A stretch of DNA of 64,000 nucleotides from Eurosta solidaginis (GCF_040869045.1 NC_090319.1:390367601-390431600); one strand, 5' to 3'; positions 43,818 to 55,597 are shown, counted from the stretch's first letter. Numbers and translations are program-made. Notes: a model not told the origin generated them from the letters alone.

Positions 43818-44041
43818 CCTTGAGTATGAATTAAAAAAGGACGATGGCAACACAGAGCCACGGCCATTCCAATTCAAAATACTTACTTGAAGAATACACA
43901 CCTGCAAGACGTGAATAAAATACTTAATAAATGTATCTTTTAGCGTTAACCTTGTTTGGTTTTATTTAAAATAAATTATTCAAAAAGACCTTTAATTGCG
44001 GCAAGCGCGTGCACAGTTTCGTAAGGAACTGACATAAAACA
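43755..44041 (+). mobile_element. 3' LTR of the mag-like gypsy element
   Basis: From GCGTTTTACGTGTACCTACA to ACATAAAACA it contains the same R-U5 blocks as 30740-30972, including ACACCTGCAAGACGTGAATA and GCAAGCGCGTGCACAGTTTC. It overlaps the last codons of the pol frame. The upstream edge is uncertain because the comparison copies are incomplete. Confidence 0.75.
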
Positions 44042-44130
44042 ATGTCGGCACAAATTTCAGCACAGATATCATCGCAGATCTATGCACAACTGGAAGAGCA
44101 AGAAGGACGTACTTCGAAGATGGCGCCGCA
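44041..44130 (+). pseudogene. SAP-gypsy-type gag repeat fragment
   Basis: Reads MSAQISAQISSQIYAQLEEQ, EGRTSKM, the coiled-coil-like repeat region of gag as in the element at 20895-24440 (LQLEEQ...). It directly follows the mag-like LTR end and so represents the host sequence of that LTR insertion or a recombination product. Confidence 0.6.
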
Positions 44131-44499
44131 GGATACAAAAATTTTACAACTTGTTACGGTCTGCTGTTATGGTCTACGGTTACGGTCCACTTGGGAGCGT
44201 GTTCGTGCGAACACACCTAGTGACTGGTGATGGGGCGAAAGTTGCGATACAAAAGTATCGAAACAAGGAAATAAAAAATTCGGCGATCACTAAAAAAAAA
44301 ATTTGCCATGAGTTTCCGGCGAACGATAAACCAATTTAGACATTGAGAGAAGAAAAGAAAGGAATAAAAACTCTCGAAGAAGCCGTTATACAAACGAGAG
44401 GGTCGTTTGAAAGTCACTAAATTTATGGAAGCTTAGAATAACAGAACATGTGTTTCTTCCGTTAATTCTCGGAATTTGGTGGAAAGATTTGGATTTGCT
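44131..44499. other. No recognised gene
   Basis: Mixed short frames without motifs; origin unknown. Confidence 0.3.
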
Positions 44500-45030
44500 T
44501 CAGCCTAATTTTTGGCGGCCCTGCGATTATACAAAAGGATCGTGTAACATCTATTGGCACAACGTCTACAGCAAAGGCGTCAAGCACCGATACTGCTTCA
44601 GTAACTTTATTGCTCACATCAACTGCGCATCCCCAACTATACTCAACTAATCGCAAAACACCCTCGCCGGCTGTGCACGTATTCAAGTGAGTATTGTTGA
44701 TGAACCAAAAGACTGCAACCAGGAATTGCAGGCCGATTCCTTAACCCAACTACTAAAAGAACAAACAGGTAAATGCCCAGAAACTAGGAAGAGTCGATAG
44801 CGCAAAGTCCATTCCGACAAACCTCTTTTCTACTCGTCTATTTTGGGTGGTAATAAACATTACAACGGTTGTGTTGTGTTGGCACAAACTCAACGTATAG
44901 AATATCCAGTTGAAGTAGGTCGGCGTTTCACAGTAACACCTAGTGAGGAAAGTACTAGTGATTCCGATTCGGATTCAGACGGCACTAAACTAATTGTGAT
45001 GAGAACCCTTGGTATCCGAAGATAAACCCC
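44500..45030 (+). other. Unrecognised coding-like segments, maybe broken host gene
   Basis: Successive plus-strand frames look like real protein. One is Ser/Thr-rich (KDRVTSIGTTSTAKASSTDT, LYSTNRKTPSPAVHVFK, about 44535-44690). Its end runs into GTGAGT, a good splice donor. VDEPKDCNQELQADSLTQLL, KEQTGKCPETRKSR follows (44696-44800). Then comes DKPLFYSSILGGNKHYNGCV, VLAQTQRIEYPVEVGRRFTV and an acidic SDSDSDSDG tail (44816-45000). I do not recognise the protein. Frame changes and stops between the parts suggest a pseudogene or missing introns. Confidence 0.4.
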
Positions 45031-45389
45031 TTTCTCTACGTCTACGAAGTACACTACCACCTTTGGAACAGCGTCCGGCACCATCTCCGCCTCCAGGGCC
45101 AGCAGTACGCTGCAGCGTAATACAACGAACGCCCAATTAGCACCAAGTCATCCAGGTCGTAAAAGTCAACACGAAGTTTTATTGCCACCAGGTTCACTCG
45201 ATCACCTCGGACCACAGCGCAACAACCACCAACAGTACCGACACGGCGCGCCCAAGACCACGCACCACAACCAACAACAGCGTCGGCTTCAGCGGCAAGG
45301 TCAACATCACCAGTAGCCACGCCGGCAGAGGCCCATGGTACGTACTCTGGCGGCCATGTAAGTATCAGCCTTGTAGACTTAAAAATAGT
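45031..45389. other. GC-richer stretch without recognised gene
   Basis: Both strands have open frames here (for example minus 45431-45054). The higher GC and CACCA-rich text could continue the unknown gene of 44500-45030, but I see no motif. Confidence 0.3.
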
Positions 45390-45514
45390 TACCCAACAAA
45401 AAATTTGGTCATAAGACTTACCCACGGCCATACAAACGTGACTATGAATATAACGTATGAATGTAAAGTGACTAGTCCAATGACGTGGAATGACGAGAGC
45501 GTTTTTTGCAGGGT
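45390..45514. repeat. Right end of the 40890-41222 MITE family
   Basis: GGTCATAAGACTTACCCACG, GTGACTATGAATATAACG, TGACGTGGAATGACGAGAGC and GTTTTTTGCAGGG match 41110-41222. Confidence 0.7.
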
Positions 45515-47028
45515 AGTTAAGGAACTTCTAAGCGATGCTTAGAGGGTTTTATGCAGTCCGGTTGAACCATTTAACAAGGGTCTATTTTTCTCGTCAAATT
45601 TTATTATTGAATACTTGAAATTGTTAGCTTTACAGCAAAGGGCATACATCCTTTTTTTTATATCAATTTAATAATATGATTTGTCGCTTTAAAATGTTTG
45701 AAGTTAGCTCTATAAATTTTATTGATAATAAGCCGTCCTTATCACGTGAAACGTTTTAACGATCCATTTTTGGAGCTCAACCGTGGGTTAGAAAAAAAAT
45801 TTTAAGCCAAATTAAACTTCCTTAACCCTAACGCCATAGTTGTAACCATACCCATATCCATCCATTAATCGGTTACATTGATTTCTATAAGGTAGGTTCG
45901 ATCAGCTGTTTTATCTGGTTATGGTTTTATGGTTATAAGTCACCATTAATTACACCTTTATGCACGAATTGGCTAGAAGATTTAAACTTTCTTTTCTTAT
46001 ATCATTCAAATACAATATATATATATATATATATCTTCACATATGACTCACTATTGCTAGCAATATCGTTCGAACAACCAGAAGCAAATAATATACGTGC
46101 ATATAATACATAGCGCTATACAAATTTAATCTTTATTGCTTTTATAACAAGTTTTCTTGGTACATATTACATGTTAGTGTCATTATACTATGCGTTATAC
46201 CAAATTGATATTTTGTTAAACTAAAAAATAAGTTCTACTACAACAACATAATAATTTTGTAAGAGAGCCCCAATAATCGGAATTTGTATCCCAACTTTAT
46301 AGCCCTAAAATATGTTTTGTGAAGGGAAAACAGAAAAGGGGTACTCGACCAAATTCTTACGTTGTATGTAGTATATTCCCAGCCAGCATTTTTTGAAAAT
46401 TTTTATCAAAAAATATTCAAATATCATACCCCCAGATGATTGAAAACGTTCAAATTTAAAAGTATTTTTTATTCGAAAATCAATGTTTCTTCGGGAGAAA
46501 AGTGTACCTTAAATGTGATTATTCTTGAATAATGATTTATGATTCATATTCCTAAACACTTTTTATTCATCTTTTTATCATTGTCGCTGAATCAAACCAA
46601 GATTTTATATTACCTTAAACATTGTAAACATGACATAATAACTTGACAGTTTAAACTTCATTTTATTTAATTTCATAAGTATGGCATCCTTTTATTATAC
46701 ATATAAATTTTCGTTAAACACGAAATTGAACGAAGCGTTTCTTCATAATATCTAAATCGCTTCCTTCAACTTCATTTTATAGAAAAACCTTCGAGGAAAT
46801 TAAACGAACAAGTAAGAATCTTGTTACAAAATTTTTAATTTAATCATTTACTTATTATAACTATCTTGTAGATATTAAAACTGGCACAGTAAGACTGAAT
46901 AAACACTGTCATGTTAAAATATTAGTTGTATTTCCTTGAAGCGTTAGTTGCAGCGATAACATTTTTTAATATTTGTTCAGAGACAAATCCGCAAACTATA
47001 ATTACAGCGTGGAATCACATGAATACTC
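45515..47028. other. Spacer; probable BEL/Pao leader at its end
   Basis: AT-rich, with an (AT)n tract at 46017-46034 and a degenerate copy of the 6100-6250 repeat at 45860-45930. The last 150 bp before the BEL gag contain AATAAACACTGTCATG (46897), a possible polyadenylation/R region of a 5' LTR, but I could not define LTR borders. Confidence 0.35.
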
Positions 47029-50000
47029 ATGAAACGATACGATCTTAGAAGCGACAAAAACGAAATACCATTGGTCGATACGGAAAACAATTCAACGGAC
47101 TCGGACACCAGCGCTGAGATGGCTTCAGCCAGCGAGGGAGAAACTGATAAAACAATCACACAAACAGATAAGTCAATTTATGAATTTAAAGCACAAATAA
47201 GAGAATTGCAGCTCCTATTGGCGGCCGCAGAAAAGGAAAACTTAGATTTAAGAGAAACAATCGCATTACAAGCGAAATTTTGTACAGAAATTGCAAATAA
47301 CACAGGTTTCGTCAAAACCCCTTTAGCCAGCATCATCTCTGCCGATGATGTCTCTGTTAACGTCACCTCTGCTGACGTAATCTCTGCCAATGCCTTTTCA
47401 GCCCATGTCACATCTGCCGAAATACCCTCTGCAAACGTTAACGTAGTTAATGGTAGCTTTGCCAATGCTGCCGCCGTATCCTCTGCAAACGTCAACGTAG
47501 CCAGTGGTAGTTCCAACGCTGCCGCCACTAAAGTAATTTTTGCCGACAGCACTAGCGCAAGAGTTGGCTTTCCAAACAATAGCCCCTGCAACATGCTCCC
47601 TAATACTGATATCACTCTAGGCCATGGTAACTTGCCTAGTATCTATACTACTGCCGCATATGCTAGTGTACAGCCAGCCTATCTAACCTCTGCCGACGTC
47701 ATGAACACCAGAATCAGTCATTCTGTAAACTCTAATGTAAGCCAAGCGTGTAGTAATATTTATACTAGCACAGCCTTAAATGTGTCAAGTATTAATGGCT
47801 TGTATTCCCCATTTGCCATAAGTCAACCGCCACCAGCACAGTCAAGTGTGCAGCCAAACTATTTGCCACCGTCAATTTCTATACAACAGCCATATGTACG
47901 CAAATTACACGACCTGAATTCAACGGATCGCCGGAAGAATGGCCAATGTTTTTTGCAGCATTCAAGGAAACTACCTCAATGTATATGTACACAGATTTGG
48001 AAAATTTATTCCGTTTGCAAAAGGCTTTGAAAGGGCCAGCCAGACAACGAGTAGAATGCCTACTAATTCACCCATCTAGTGTAGGTGCTGTAATATCTAC
48101 GCTTGAATTCCATTTTGGACGTCCACAGCTACTAATACGTAGCCAAATAGCTAAAGCGCGAGCGTTTCCAACCATAGCCGAAGGAAATATGTCAGAAATT
48201 GTAACCTTCAGTACAATGGTGAGCAACCTAACTGCTTTCTTGGAAAATGCAGGAGCAGCATCTCATCTTTCGAATCCGACGTTGTTAGACGAATTACTAA
48301 GTAAATTGCCGATGAATAAACGTGAAGATTGGGCCAGGTATACTTTCTCCACGAAATTGTGTTTCCCAAGTGTTCGCCATTTTAGTAATTGGTTACAAGA
48401 AGTCGCTATATTTATTTCAATTGCTACAGACGTTGTGCCGGTAGAGACTTCCAAAACAAATGAACAGTTGATTTCGAAGGCAACCAAGACAATGAAACCA
48501 GTGCTAGTGATGACAGAAAGTAAATGTTTATATTGCAAAAGTAACCACAATTTAAGCCAGTGTGAAAAGTTCAAAAATATGGACTGCAGCGACAGATGGT
48601 CATTTGTGAAAGCAAATCACTTATGTTTCAGTTGTCTACGACCTGGTCACAGCACTATCAATTGTAATACACGTCGCGAGTGCGGACTTGAATTTTGCCG
48701 TAGATATCATAACCGGCTATTGCACGAACGAAGTAGCAAAAATTTCAATGGCAATGCAAAGTCGACGTCGACTGCGGACAATGCAGATGTGGTAAAGCAG
48801 GCAGCTGAAACGGCAAATGTCGTCACTATATTCGAAATTTCTGGCTTGAATCAGAATACAACATTTCAGATGAGAAATGTACGCACAACAAGAAAGTTAG
48901 AGATACCAGCACAAACGTTGAATGTTGACAGTTTTAAATTAAAGTACGATAAAATTCGAAACTTGCCAGTGGATGATTATGTTAATGCTGTGCCACAAAT
49001 TCTCATCGGTATGCCGCACACAAATTTGGTTCGTCCAATAGAAGTTATAAACATAGACGATTGTTTTTCTGTCCACAGGTCAAAGTTGGGATATATGCTC
49101 TTCGGATCCAACGAAGATAGTGTAGAAGGAGTTGTTTGTCGTATAGGCTGCGAATTAGACGCAATCAACGATATTCAGCAGCAAATGAAAGAATATTTTA
49201 CGCTGGAGAATTTTGGTATAAAGCCCCTACAGCCGGTTATGTCTGAAGCAGACAAACGAGCTGAAGCAATTTTATTGGAGACAACCAAGCAAATCGGGTG
49301 CCGTTATGAAACCGGTTTATTGTGGCTAACTAATGAGGTAGAATTTTGTGAAAGCTATAGTATGGCACTGCGTCGTCTGGAATCATTGGAGACAAAATTT
49401 GAAAAAAACCGTGAATTTGGGACTTGGTATATAGATAAGATCAATGAGTATTTAAGTAAATCATATGCTAGGAAACTATCGCGGGCGGAAGCAATGGAGG
49501 TTAAACCTCACACATGGTACCTACCCCATTTTACGGTATGTAATCAAAATAAAGAAAATAAACTACGTTTAGTATTCGATGCCACAGCGTCAGTAAATGG
49601 TGTTTCTTTCAACTCAAGGCTAATGAAAGGTCCAGATGCTTATCAGCCAAAGCCTTTATTGAGTATACTATTTAAATTTCGACAGGGTGTCATTGGCGTA
49701 TGTGCAGACATACGAGAAATGTTTAACAGAGTTCTGATACGCCAAGAAGACCAGGATGCACAACGCTTTTTGTGGCGGGGTGGAAATTCGTCAAAAGAAC
49801 CACATATATATATTATGAACGCGATGATATTTGGATCAGCCTGTTCACCATGTTCTGCACAATACGTGAAGAATACAAATGCGATGAAGTTTCGAGACCT
49901 TCATCCAAGAGCTAGTAGTGCTATTATTGACCGCCACTATGTGGACGACTACGTAGACAGTTTCGAAACAGGAGATGAGGCTATAAGTGTTTCAAATGCG

Positions 50001-50522
50001 GTCAAGGAAATTCACAGCTATGCCGGGTTCGAGTTGCGAGGATTTAAATCTAACTCTGAAGAGGTCTGTTTTCACTCGGGGAAACGAAGACCCCTCTTAC
50101 GCACGTTGAAACAATGAGCTTTTGCTCCAACGAATCCATGGCAGAGAAGGTACTTGGAATGTGCTGGCGTCCACTGGATGATTCTTTCTGTTTTAAACTA
50201 AAATTCGTGAAAGTTCCGAATGACGTCTTGACGGGATAAAGGCGACCGACGAAAGCTGAAGTTTTAAGCCTTACCATGTCAATACTTGATCCGTTCGGGT
50301 ATCTGGCGAATATTACAATCAAATCGAAAATTATCTTGCAACAACTATGGCGATTAGATGTAGATTGGACAAGTTCTATTCCGGAGCAGGTTTATCGGGA
50401 ATGGTACAACTGGTATACAGAGCTCGACAAAGCTAAAAGTCTTATCATTCCACGCTGCTATCACCGGAATTTTAGTAACTTGGTTTCCACAATTGATTTA
50501 AATATTTTTGTAGATGCCAGCG
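47029..50522 (+). mobile_element. BEL/Pao LTR retrotransposon, gag to RNase H, defective
   Basis: The first frame (47029-48030) starts KRYDLRSDKNEIPLVDTENN, with a coiled coil and a long Ser/Ala/Asn-rich repeat (SADVxSANV). A frameshift near 47918 moves the BEL gag core to the second frame (47946-50117): EFNGSPEEWPMFFAAFKETT, LFRLQKALKGPARQRVECLL. Two zinc knuckles follow, CLYCKSNHNLSQC and CFSCLRPGHSTINC. The protease active site is missing; only its end remains (PQILIGMPHTNLV). RT follows: HFTVCNQNKENKLRLVFDAT, GVCADIREMFNRVLIRQEDQ, and catalytic YVDDYVDS near codon 660. After frameshifts at 50110-50275, SILDPFGYLANITIKSKIIL and IFVDASE mark RNase H. Integrase and the 3' LTR are absent: the Jockey-like element cuts in at about 50522. 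Confidence 0.9.
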
Positions 50523-51690
50523 AGTTTCATACGCCGATGACTGCACAATAATGGCCACAGGACCAGGCCCACAGATCGATGAGCTCTGCAACAGAATAAA
50601 GGGCTACCTCCCTGATCTCTCCATTTTTTTCGCCTCGCGAAACCTGGCATTGTCACCGACTAAATCTTCCCCGACCTTATTTACAACATGGACGCCCCAA
50701 ATGTCGACCATATTGAACATCCATGGTCGATGGCACTACGCTACCGACTGTCCTAGACCCCAAAATCTTGGGTGTGACGTTTGATCAGGATCTACATTTT
50801 GGTGCGCACGCAACCGCAATTGTTCCGAGAATTCAGAGCCGTAATAAAATCCTCAAATCCCTTGCTGGCAGTACCACGGGGAAAGATAAAGAAACGCTCA
50901 TGACCACATACAAACCAATTGGCCAGCCGTTTACGTGCTACGCGTCACCTATATGGTCGCCAAGCCTAAAAACTACCCACTGGAAGAAACTACAGGCCTG
51001 CCAAAATACTGCTCTCAGAATTGCCACGGGCTGTCTTCTTATGTCCCCAGAACACCATCTGCATAATGAGGCGAGAATACTCCCCATCAGGGAGACAAAT
51101 GAGATGCTAACCAAACAGTTCCTGTTGAATACCCAGAAACCTGGGCATCCAAACAGACATATGATTGATGAACCAGCGCCGCATAGGGGCCAAAGGAGTC
51201 ATCTCCGTAAGCATTTTGAGGAAATACGGCACCTGAGAACCCAGCCGTATGAAGCGAAAAAACACAAGCAGGTCCTTGGTGAACTCCATAGACAGGCGTC
51301 GGACCTTTATGTCGGGAATTGCCCGGTGAATCCAGTACTCAAAGAAAAGTACCCAAAACTCGCGGAAGAGGAACGCATACTCCCCAGGGAAACGCGTGTC
51401 ACTCTTGCTCAACTTCGTTCTGGATACTGTAACAGGTTAAACTCTTACCTATCCAGAATCAACCCCGACATACAAAATGTATGCCCCGCTTGCAATGTGT
51501 CCCCACATGACACCAACCATCTCTTTAATTGTAATGTGGAACCAACGCCTCTAACACCCCTTTCCTTATGGTCCACCCCTGTTGAAACGGCAAGTTTCCT
51601 TGGACTCCCGTTAGAGGATATTGATGACAATTTGTGATCGGTCGCGGCTATTAGGTGGGGCGAGCATTGCTACAACAACAACAGCAACAA
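50523..51690 (+). mobile_element. Jockey-like element, 5'-truncated, best 3' end copy
   Basis: It begins inside the RT catalytic box, VSYADDCTIMATGPGPQ (YADD at 50530-50541), and runs through ALSPTKSSPTLFTTW. It shifts frame near 50725 and continues open to 51637: PKILGVTFDQDLHFGAHATA, SRNKILKSLAGSTTGKDKET, TTHWKKLQACQNTALRIATG and RVTLAQLRSGYCNRLNSYLS. The terminal finger is CPACNVSPHDTNHLFNC. There is no RNase H, which places it in the Jockey group. The 3' end has GATCGGTCGCGGCTATTAGG and a CTACAACAACAACAGCAAC tail. It interrupts the BEL RNase H. Confidence 0.9.
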
Positions 51691-52386
51691 CCCAGAGTGC
51701 ACGACCATCTTCACGGATGGCTCCAAGCTTAATGGTAAGGTGGGCAGTGGAATCTACTCAGAGGATCTTTCACTTTCCCTAAGCATAGGGCTGCCAAGCC
51801 ACTGAAGCGTCTTTTAGGCGAAAATTAACTGCAATAATGGAGGCCGCCCATTGGCTGCTATCTAACAACCCCACATCAGTAGCAATTTACTCTGACAGTC
51901 AAGCGGCAATAAAAGCCCTCCAAGGCAATAACACTTCTACGAAGTTAGCAATAGAATGTGCAGACCCTAAACGAACTTGCATCGCGGTGCAAGACAGCTG
52001 TTGTATGGGTCCCAAGTCATAGCGATGTACCCGGGAACTGTGCTGCCGATGAACTAGCGAGGAAGGCTACTGAACAGACAAAGCTAAGCCAGCTGAAGGA
52101 CATTGCTCCCTTGCTACCTGCAAATACTGGCTCACATCATTTTTCACCAAGTAGGTGAATTCCAGATGGACGCTGGAACTCACATGCGAGGTGTCCAAAC
52201 AAACCTGGCCTCGGATGAAAGAGAATCGAACTAGGCTCCTCATTAACCTCAACCGTCTCTCCTTACGTCCACTGATCGCGATACTAACACAGGGAATACA
52301 CGGCGAACCCTGTGAATTCCAACCAACGATTTTTGTCGGACCTGCAGGGATGGAGAGGAGATAGAAAGCGTTGAGAACTTCCTGTT
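51691..52386 (+). mobile_element. I/LOA-group RNase H fragment
   Basis: It starts at once after the Jockey-like tail. Frames read TIFTDGSKLNGKVGSGIYSE, MEAAHWLLSNNPTSVAIYSD, SQAAIKALQG, then (shifted) TAVVWVPSHSDVPGNCAADE, LARKATEQ: the four RNase H blocks (D, E, D, H/D). They resemble the LOA element at 41709-43206 but are not close. At least three frameshifts. The part after 52150 is degenerate. Confidence 0.82.
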
Positions 52387-52475
52387 GCAGCATTGCTTCG
52401 CCCCATCCAATAGGTGCGACCAATCAGAAATTGTCATCAATGTCCTCTAACGGGAGTCCTAGGAAACTTGCCGAG
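52387..52475 (-). mobile_element. Jockey-like 3' end, inverted fragment
   Basis: GCATTGCTTCGCCCCATCCA, ATAGGTGCGACCAATCAGAA, TTGTCATCAATGTCCTCTAA and CGGGAGTCCTAGGAAACTTG are the reverse complement of the family's last 90 bp. It faces the plus-strand fragment that follows. Confidence 0.85.
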
Positions 52476-52487
52476 GCGAAACCCCAT

Positions 52488-52842
52488 TTAACACCAACCA
52501 TCTCTTCAATTGCAATGTGGAACCAACGCCTCTTACACCCCTCTCACTATGTTCCACCCCTGTTGAAACTGCAAGTTTTCTTAGATTCCCATTAGAGGAT
52601 ATTTTTTTTTTCTTTTATTTATTTATTTATTTCCGAAAAGTCAAAAACAAAAGCGGTTCTTACTGACTAAAAAAAATTAGCAACATTACTATAAAACAGA
52701 GTTAAGTAAGTTAAGGAAAATAGATTTAGAAAAAAAAAAATCAAGCGTAATTGAATTAGAGATCTCATTGAACTCGCGCAGAGCACGACAATTTGTGAGT
52801 GGTCGCACCTATTGGATGGGGGAAGCAATGCTACAACAACAA
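52488..52842 (+). mobile_element. Jockey-like 3' end, split by another retro-insertion
   Basis: 52488-52602 runs from CATTTAACACCAACCATCTC to AGAGGATAT. 52790-52842 resumes GACAATTTGTGAGTGGTCGC, ACCTATTGGATGGGGGAAGC, ATGCTACAACAACAACAGC. The two halves are continuous in other copies (with GAT lost at the break), so 52603-52789 inserted later. Confidence 0.85.
52603..52789 (-). mobile_element. CR1-like 3' end inserted in the Jockey-like piece
   Basis: On the minus strand it ends GGAAATAAATAAATAAATAA followed by AAAGAAAAAAAAA, a CR1-group type tail, preceded by about 150 bp of 3' UTR-like sequence. No coding part. It is shorter than and not obviously related to the CR1 3' UTR at 26918-27880. 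Confidence 0.65.
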
Positions 52843-53275
52843 CAGCGGCACCTGAGAACACAGCCGTATGTAGAAGAAAAACAGAAACTGGTCCTCAGTG
52901 ATATCCGCAAAAAGGCGTCAGACCTCTATGCCAGGAATTTCCCGGCAAACCCCATTCTTAAATATAAGTACCCTGAACTCGCAGAAGAGGAAAGCATTCA
53001 GAACGCGCGTCATTCTATCCCAACTTCTATCTGGATACTGTAACAGGTTGAAATCTTACCTATCCAAAATCAACTCCGACATACAAAATGTATGCCCTGC
53101 TTGCAATGTGTCCCCACATGACACCAACCATCTCTTTAATTGCAATGTGGAACCAATGCCTCTTACACCCCTCTCACTCTGGTCCACCCCTGTTGAAACT
53201 GCAAGTTTCCTTGGACTCCCATTAGAGGATATTGATGACCATGGATGGGGCGAAGCACTGCTACAACTAGATGGT
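52843..53275 (+). mobile_element. Further Jockey-like 3' end, fused tail to body
   Basis: It starts CGGCACCTGAGAACACAGCC directly after the (CAA)n tail of the previous copy and runs through KLAEEE-like text, CNRLKSYLSKIN and CPACNVSPHDTNHLFNC to ...GATATTGATGACC. It then jumps to ATGGATGGGGCGAAGCACTG, missing about 24 bp of the normal end. It stops about 55 bp from the PSMD9 polyadenylation signal. Confidence 0.85.
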
Positions 53276-53331
53276 TAGATTTACAATATCGAAGAGTTTT
53301 TAATAATGAAACTCTTATTATCGTAAGTATA

Positions 53332-53337
53332 TTTATT
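53332..53337 (-). terminator. PSMD9 polyadenylation signal AATAAA
   Basis: TTTATT on the plus strand is AATAAA on the minus strand, about 50 nt after the PSMD9 stop codon. It is the only canonical signal between the stop and the transposon at 53275. Confidence 0.6.
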
Positions 53338-53387
53338 ATTTTAAACTTTTTGTTATAGTTTTCTTTACTGCAATGTTTTATAAGTAT

Positions 53388-54164
53388 TCAAGCACCAGGC
53401 AATACAATGTTGCAACCCAATAATCCACGGCCACTCCATGTTTTCGGTATTATTATTAAATCCAATTGCTCGCTCAGACGTTGGACCTTCAATGGAATTC
53501 TTTGATTTTGCATGTGTTGCACAACATTACCAATTTGATTAATATCATTTCGAAAGTTCGTGCAGTTGATCGTACCGAATTCCAATATCTCATCACCAAC
53601 TCTCAACCCCTACATATCAATTAGTCCAAATAAGTTTTGTAAGTTGTATGAACCTATTTATTACTTACAGCGTCTTCAGCTGGCGAGCCAGGACTTATCA
53701 AGTTCACTTTGACTATAATTTGCATTGGCTCTGGCATGACATCTGCAGCATTGACTATTTCATAATCTTCCAAATGCATAACAGCTGCTTTGTGTGTCAA
53801 TGCTTGTGACTGGTCATCGGCTGCCTCTGCGTGCAATTTATGCAAGTTTTTCTCGATTTCCTCCATCAAAGCTTTGTGGTCGTTTTGTAAACAGATTATT
53901 TGTTGTCTTGCTTGTCTCACTTGATAAACGTCAATATCACTCCGCGGAAATCCGTTATCATCCACCAAAGTACCATGGATGCCAACATCGCCATTCTGTA
54001 AAATATTCCCATGTCAAAGGTCAATCGAAAATTAAAATTAAGTTTGTCAAACTTACATTTTTTAAAATATTACCATACTCATATATTTTTGATTCTAATT
54101 TGTCCTTCTCGGACATTAGATAAAGAACTAAATCCTTTGTAGGATTTGGCATCGGTATAACCAT
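53388..54164 (-). CDS. Psmd9: PSMD9, 26S proteasome assembly chaperone (p27)
   Basis: Three exons, intact frame, 218 residues. Exon 1 is 54164-54057 (MVIPMPNPTKDLVLYLMSEK), intron 54056-53996 (61 bp, GTAAGT...ACAG). Exon 2 is 53995-53669 (VDDNGFPRSDIDVYQVRQAR, QQIICLQNDHKALMEEIEKN), intron 53668-53610 (59 bp, GTAAGT...GTAG). Exon 3 is 53609-53388 (GLRVGDEILEFGTINCTNFR, GRGLLGCNIVLPG, stop). The N-terminal coiled region is followed by a PDZ-like domain (from NLISPGSPAEDA to GRGLLGCN), as in PSMD9/Nas2. Family role: binds the C-terminus of ATPase subunit Rpt5 during assembly of the 19S base and leaves the mature proteasome. Length fits the family (about 220). Start: ATG at 54164 or 54152; no upstream ATG fits better. 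All splice sites are canonical and there is no stop, so it is probably functional. Confidence 0.95.
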
Positions 54165-54284
54165 TTTTAAAAACGTAGATGCGTAGATGTTTACACAAAC
54201 TAGTTTCGCTGAAATGTTTTTAAGTAGAATAATTAACATACATATGTTTTTGACAGTTGGTTACAACCACAAGCCCTCTGACTA

Positions 54285-54292
54285 TATGACAT
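54285..54292. repeat. Left 8-bp target duplication TATGACAT of the hAT
   Basis: Identical to 58611-58618 immediately outside the other end. It lies 121 bp upstream of the PSMD9 start. Confidence 0.85.
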
Positions 54293-55078
54293 TAGTGATG
54301 GAACGATATTTCACTATCGGTGATTGCATCGCCGCGAATGGAAAATATTTATAGTGATAGCTATTGCTATCCAAATGTATCAGTGATTGACGATTTTCCT
54401 TCATTCGATTCTTTTGAATGGCATTTCGCCAATAGCGATATTTCTTCATGAAGCGATATTTCTTCTCTCGGTTTGGTTTACTTTTAGCTAGTGTGCTCTT
54501 TCAGGCGACGTTATTTTGGATTGATATTTTTATAAACGACGTTTTGATCTGGTTGGTGGCGTTAATTTGGTTGTATTAATTTATTAACAATCCGTTTTAA
54601 TACCGAGTGAAAGATGAGAGCATATTATAGTAAAAAAAGAAGTGAAATGTGGCAATTTTATGAGCCCATAAATGAAACGCATGCAAAGCCCGGTGATAAT
54701 TGTAAAAGGTCCCGTTCATATAAATATTTAATTAAGTGTATAAAAGAGATTAAATGAATGAATTTTTTTTTTTTAATCACAAATGATGCCAAATAGACCT
54801 GGGTCTTTAGACTCGGTCTAAGATTGGTTGCCTGTGTAATTCCTAAGTTAATACTTCTAGGCATTTGCCGTTAGCAGTTTTATAAAATTTGTGTTTTTGA
54901 TGGAAAATAAAAGAATTGTAGAAATACATATCACTCGTCTTATTGCAGATGTAAAATTTAAGTTTTTTGGGAGAATGTAATTCAAGTTTTGTCATATTAT
55001 ATGGTTGAATTCTCCGGCTGATTTCTAGGGCACTATAGTGGGTGGCTAATTTTCTGTTAAAAAATATTTCTATAATAG

Positions 55079-55597
55079 TGTGACGAATATTAGCAACACT
55101 AAGGTATACTATCATCTCTAAGGCGATGCTAAGCAGGGACTTGTATGCACATCAATAGATGAATCATTATGTATACACATATGTACGTACACGCAGCGGA
55201 GAAGAGACCCACAAACACATGCAGGTATCTTATCTGAGATGCTCCCAAAAGTATGCAATTATAATTGTGGAAGTGTCGCTGACAAATACACGCGCATATA
55301 AGAAGCTATACAATTGCATCTGTAGTTATAATTTTATAGCAGTAACTAAGTAAATTCTGGAAGCGCATATAAGATGCAACGAGGAAATCACAGGGTTTAA
55401 AAGGCAGCAACAGAAGAGGCGCGACAATCAGTTTCATTTAAGCAAGCTATTGGTTGTGAAGTATCAGTGTTATTGTGAAGTACTTTAATAAAGGCCATTT
55501 TGCATTATTAAATATTGGAGTTATTTATTCAACAGTTTAGCGATACGAACGTTAGTAGAAGGTTGCAAATAAGAGGAATTGCACTAAATTCGTTACA
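55079..55597 (+). mobile_element. Solo LTR of the SAP-gag gypsy family
   Basis: 519 bp from TGTGACGAATATTAG to AAATTCGTTACA, with imperfect inverted termini TGTGACGAA/TTCGTTACA and a 4-bp duplication ATAG (55075-55078 and 55598-55601). It contains AATAAAGGCCATTTTGCATT (poly(A) signal region, 55487 onward). The last 110 bp match the LTR piece at 20690-20853. A solo LTR arises by recombination between the two LTRs of a full element. Confidence 0.88.

Noticed and set aside
47178..47615. 145-codon minus-strand frame rich in Leu/Ala
   Set aside because: Antisense of the BEL gag Ser/Ala repeat.
51107..51412. 101-codon minus-strand frame
   Set aside because: Antisense of the Jockey-like ORF2 C-terminus.
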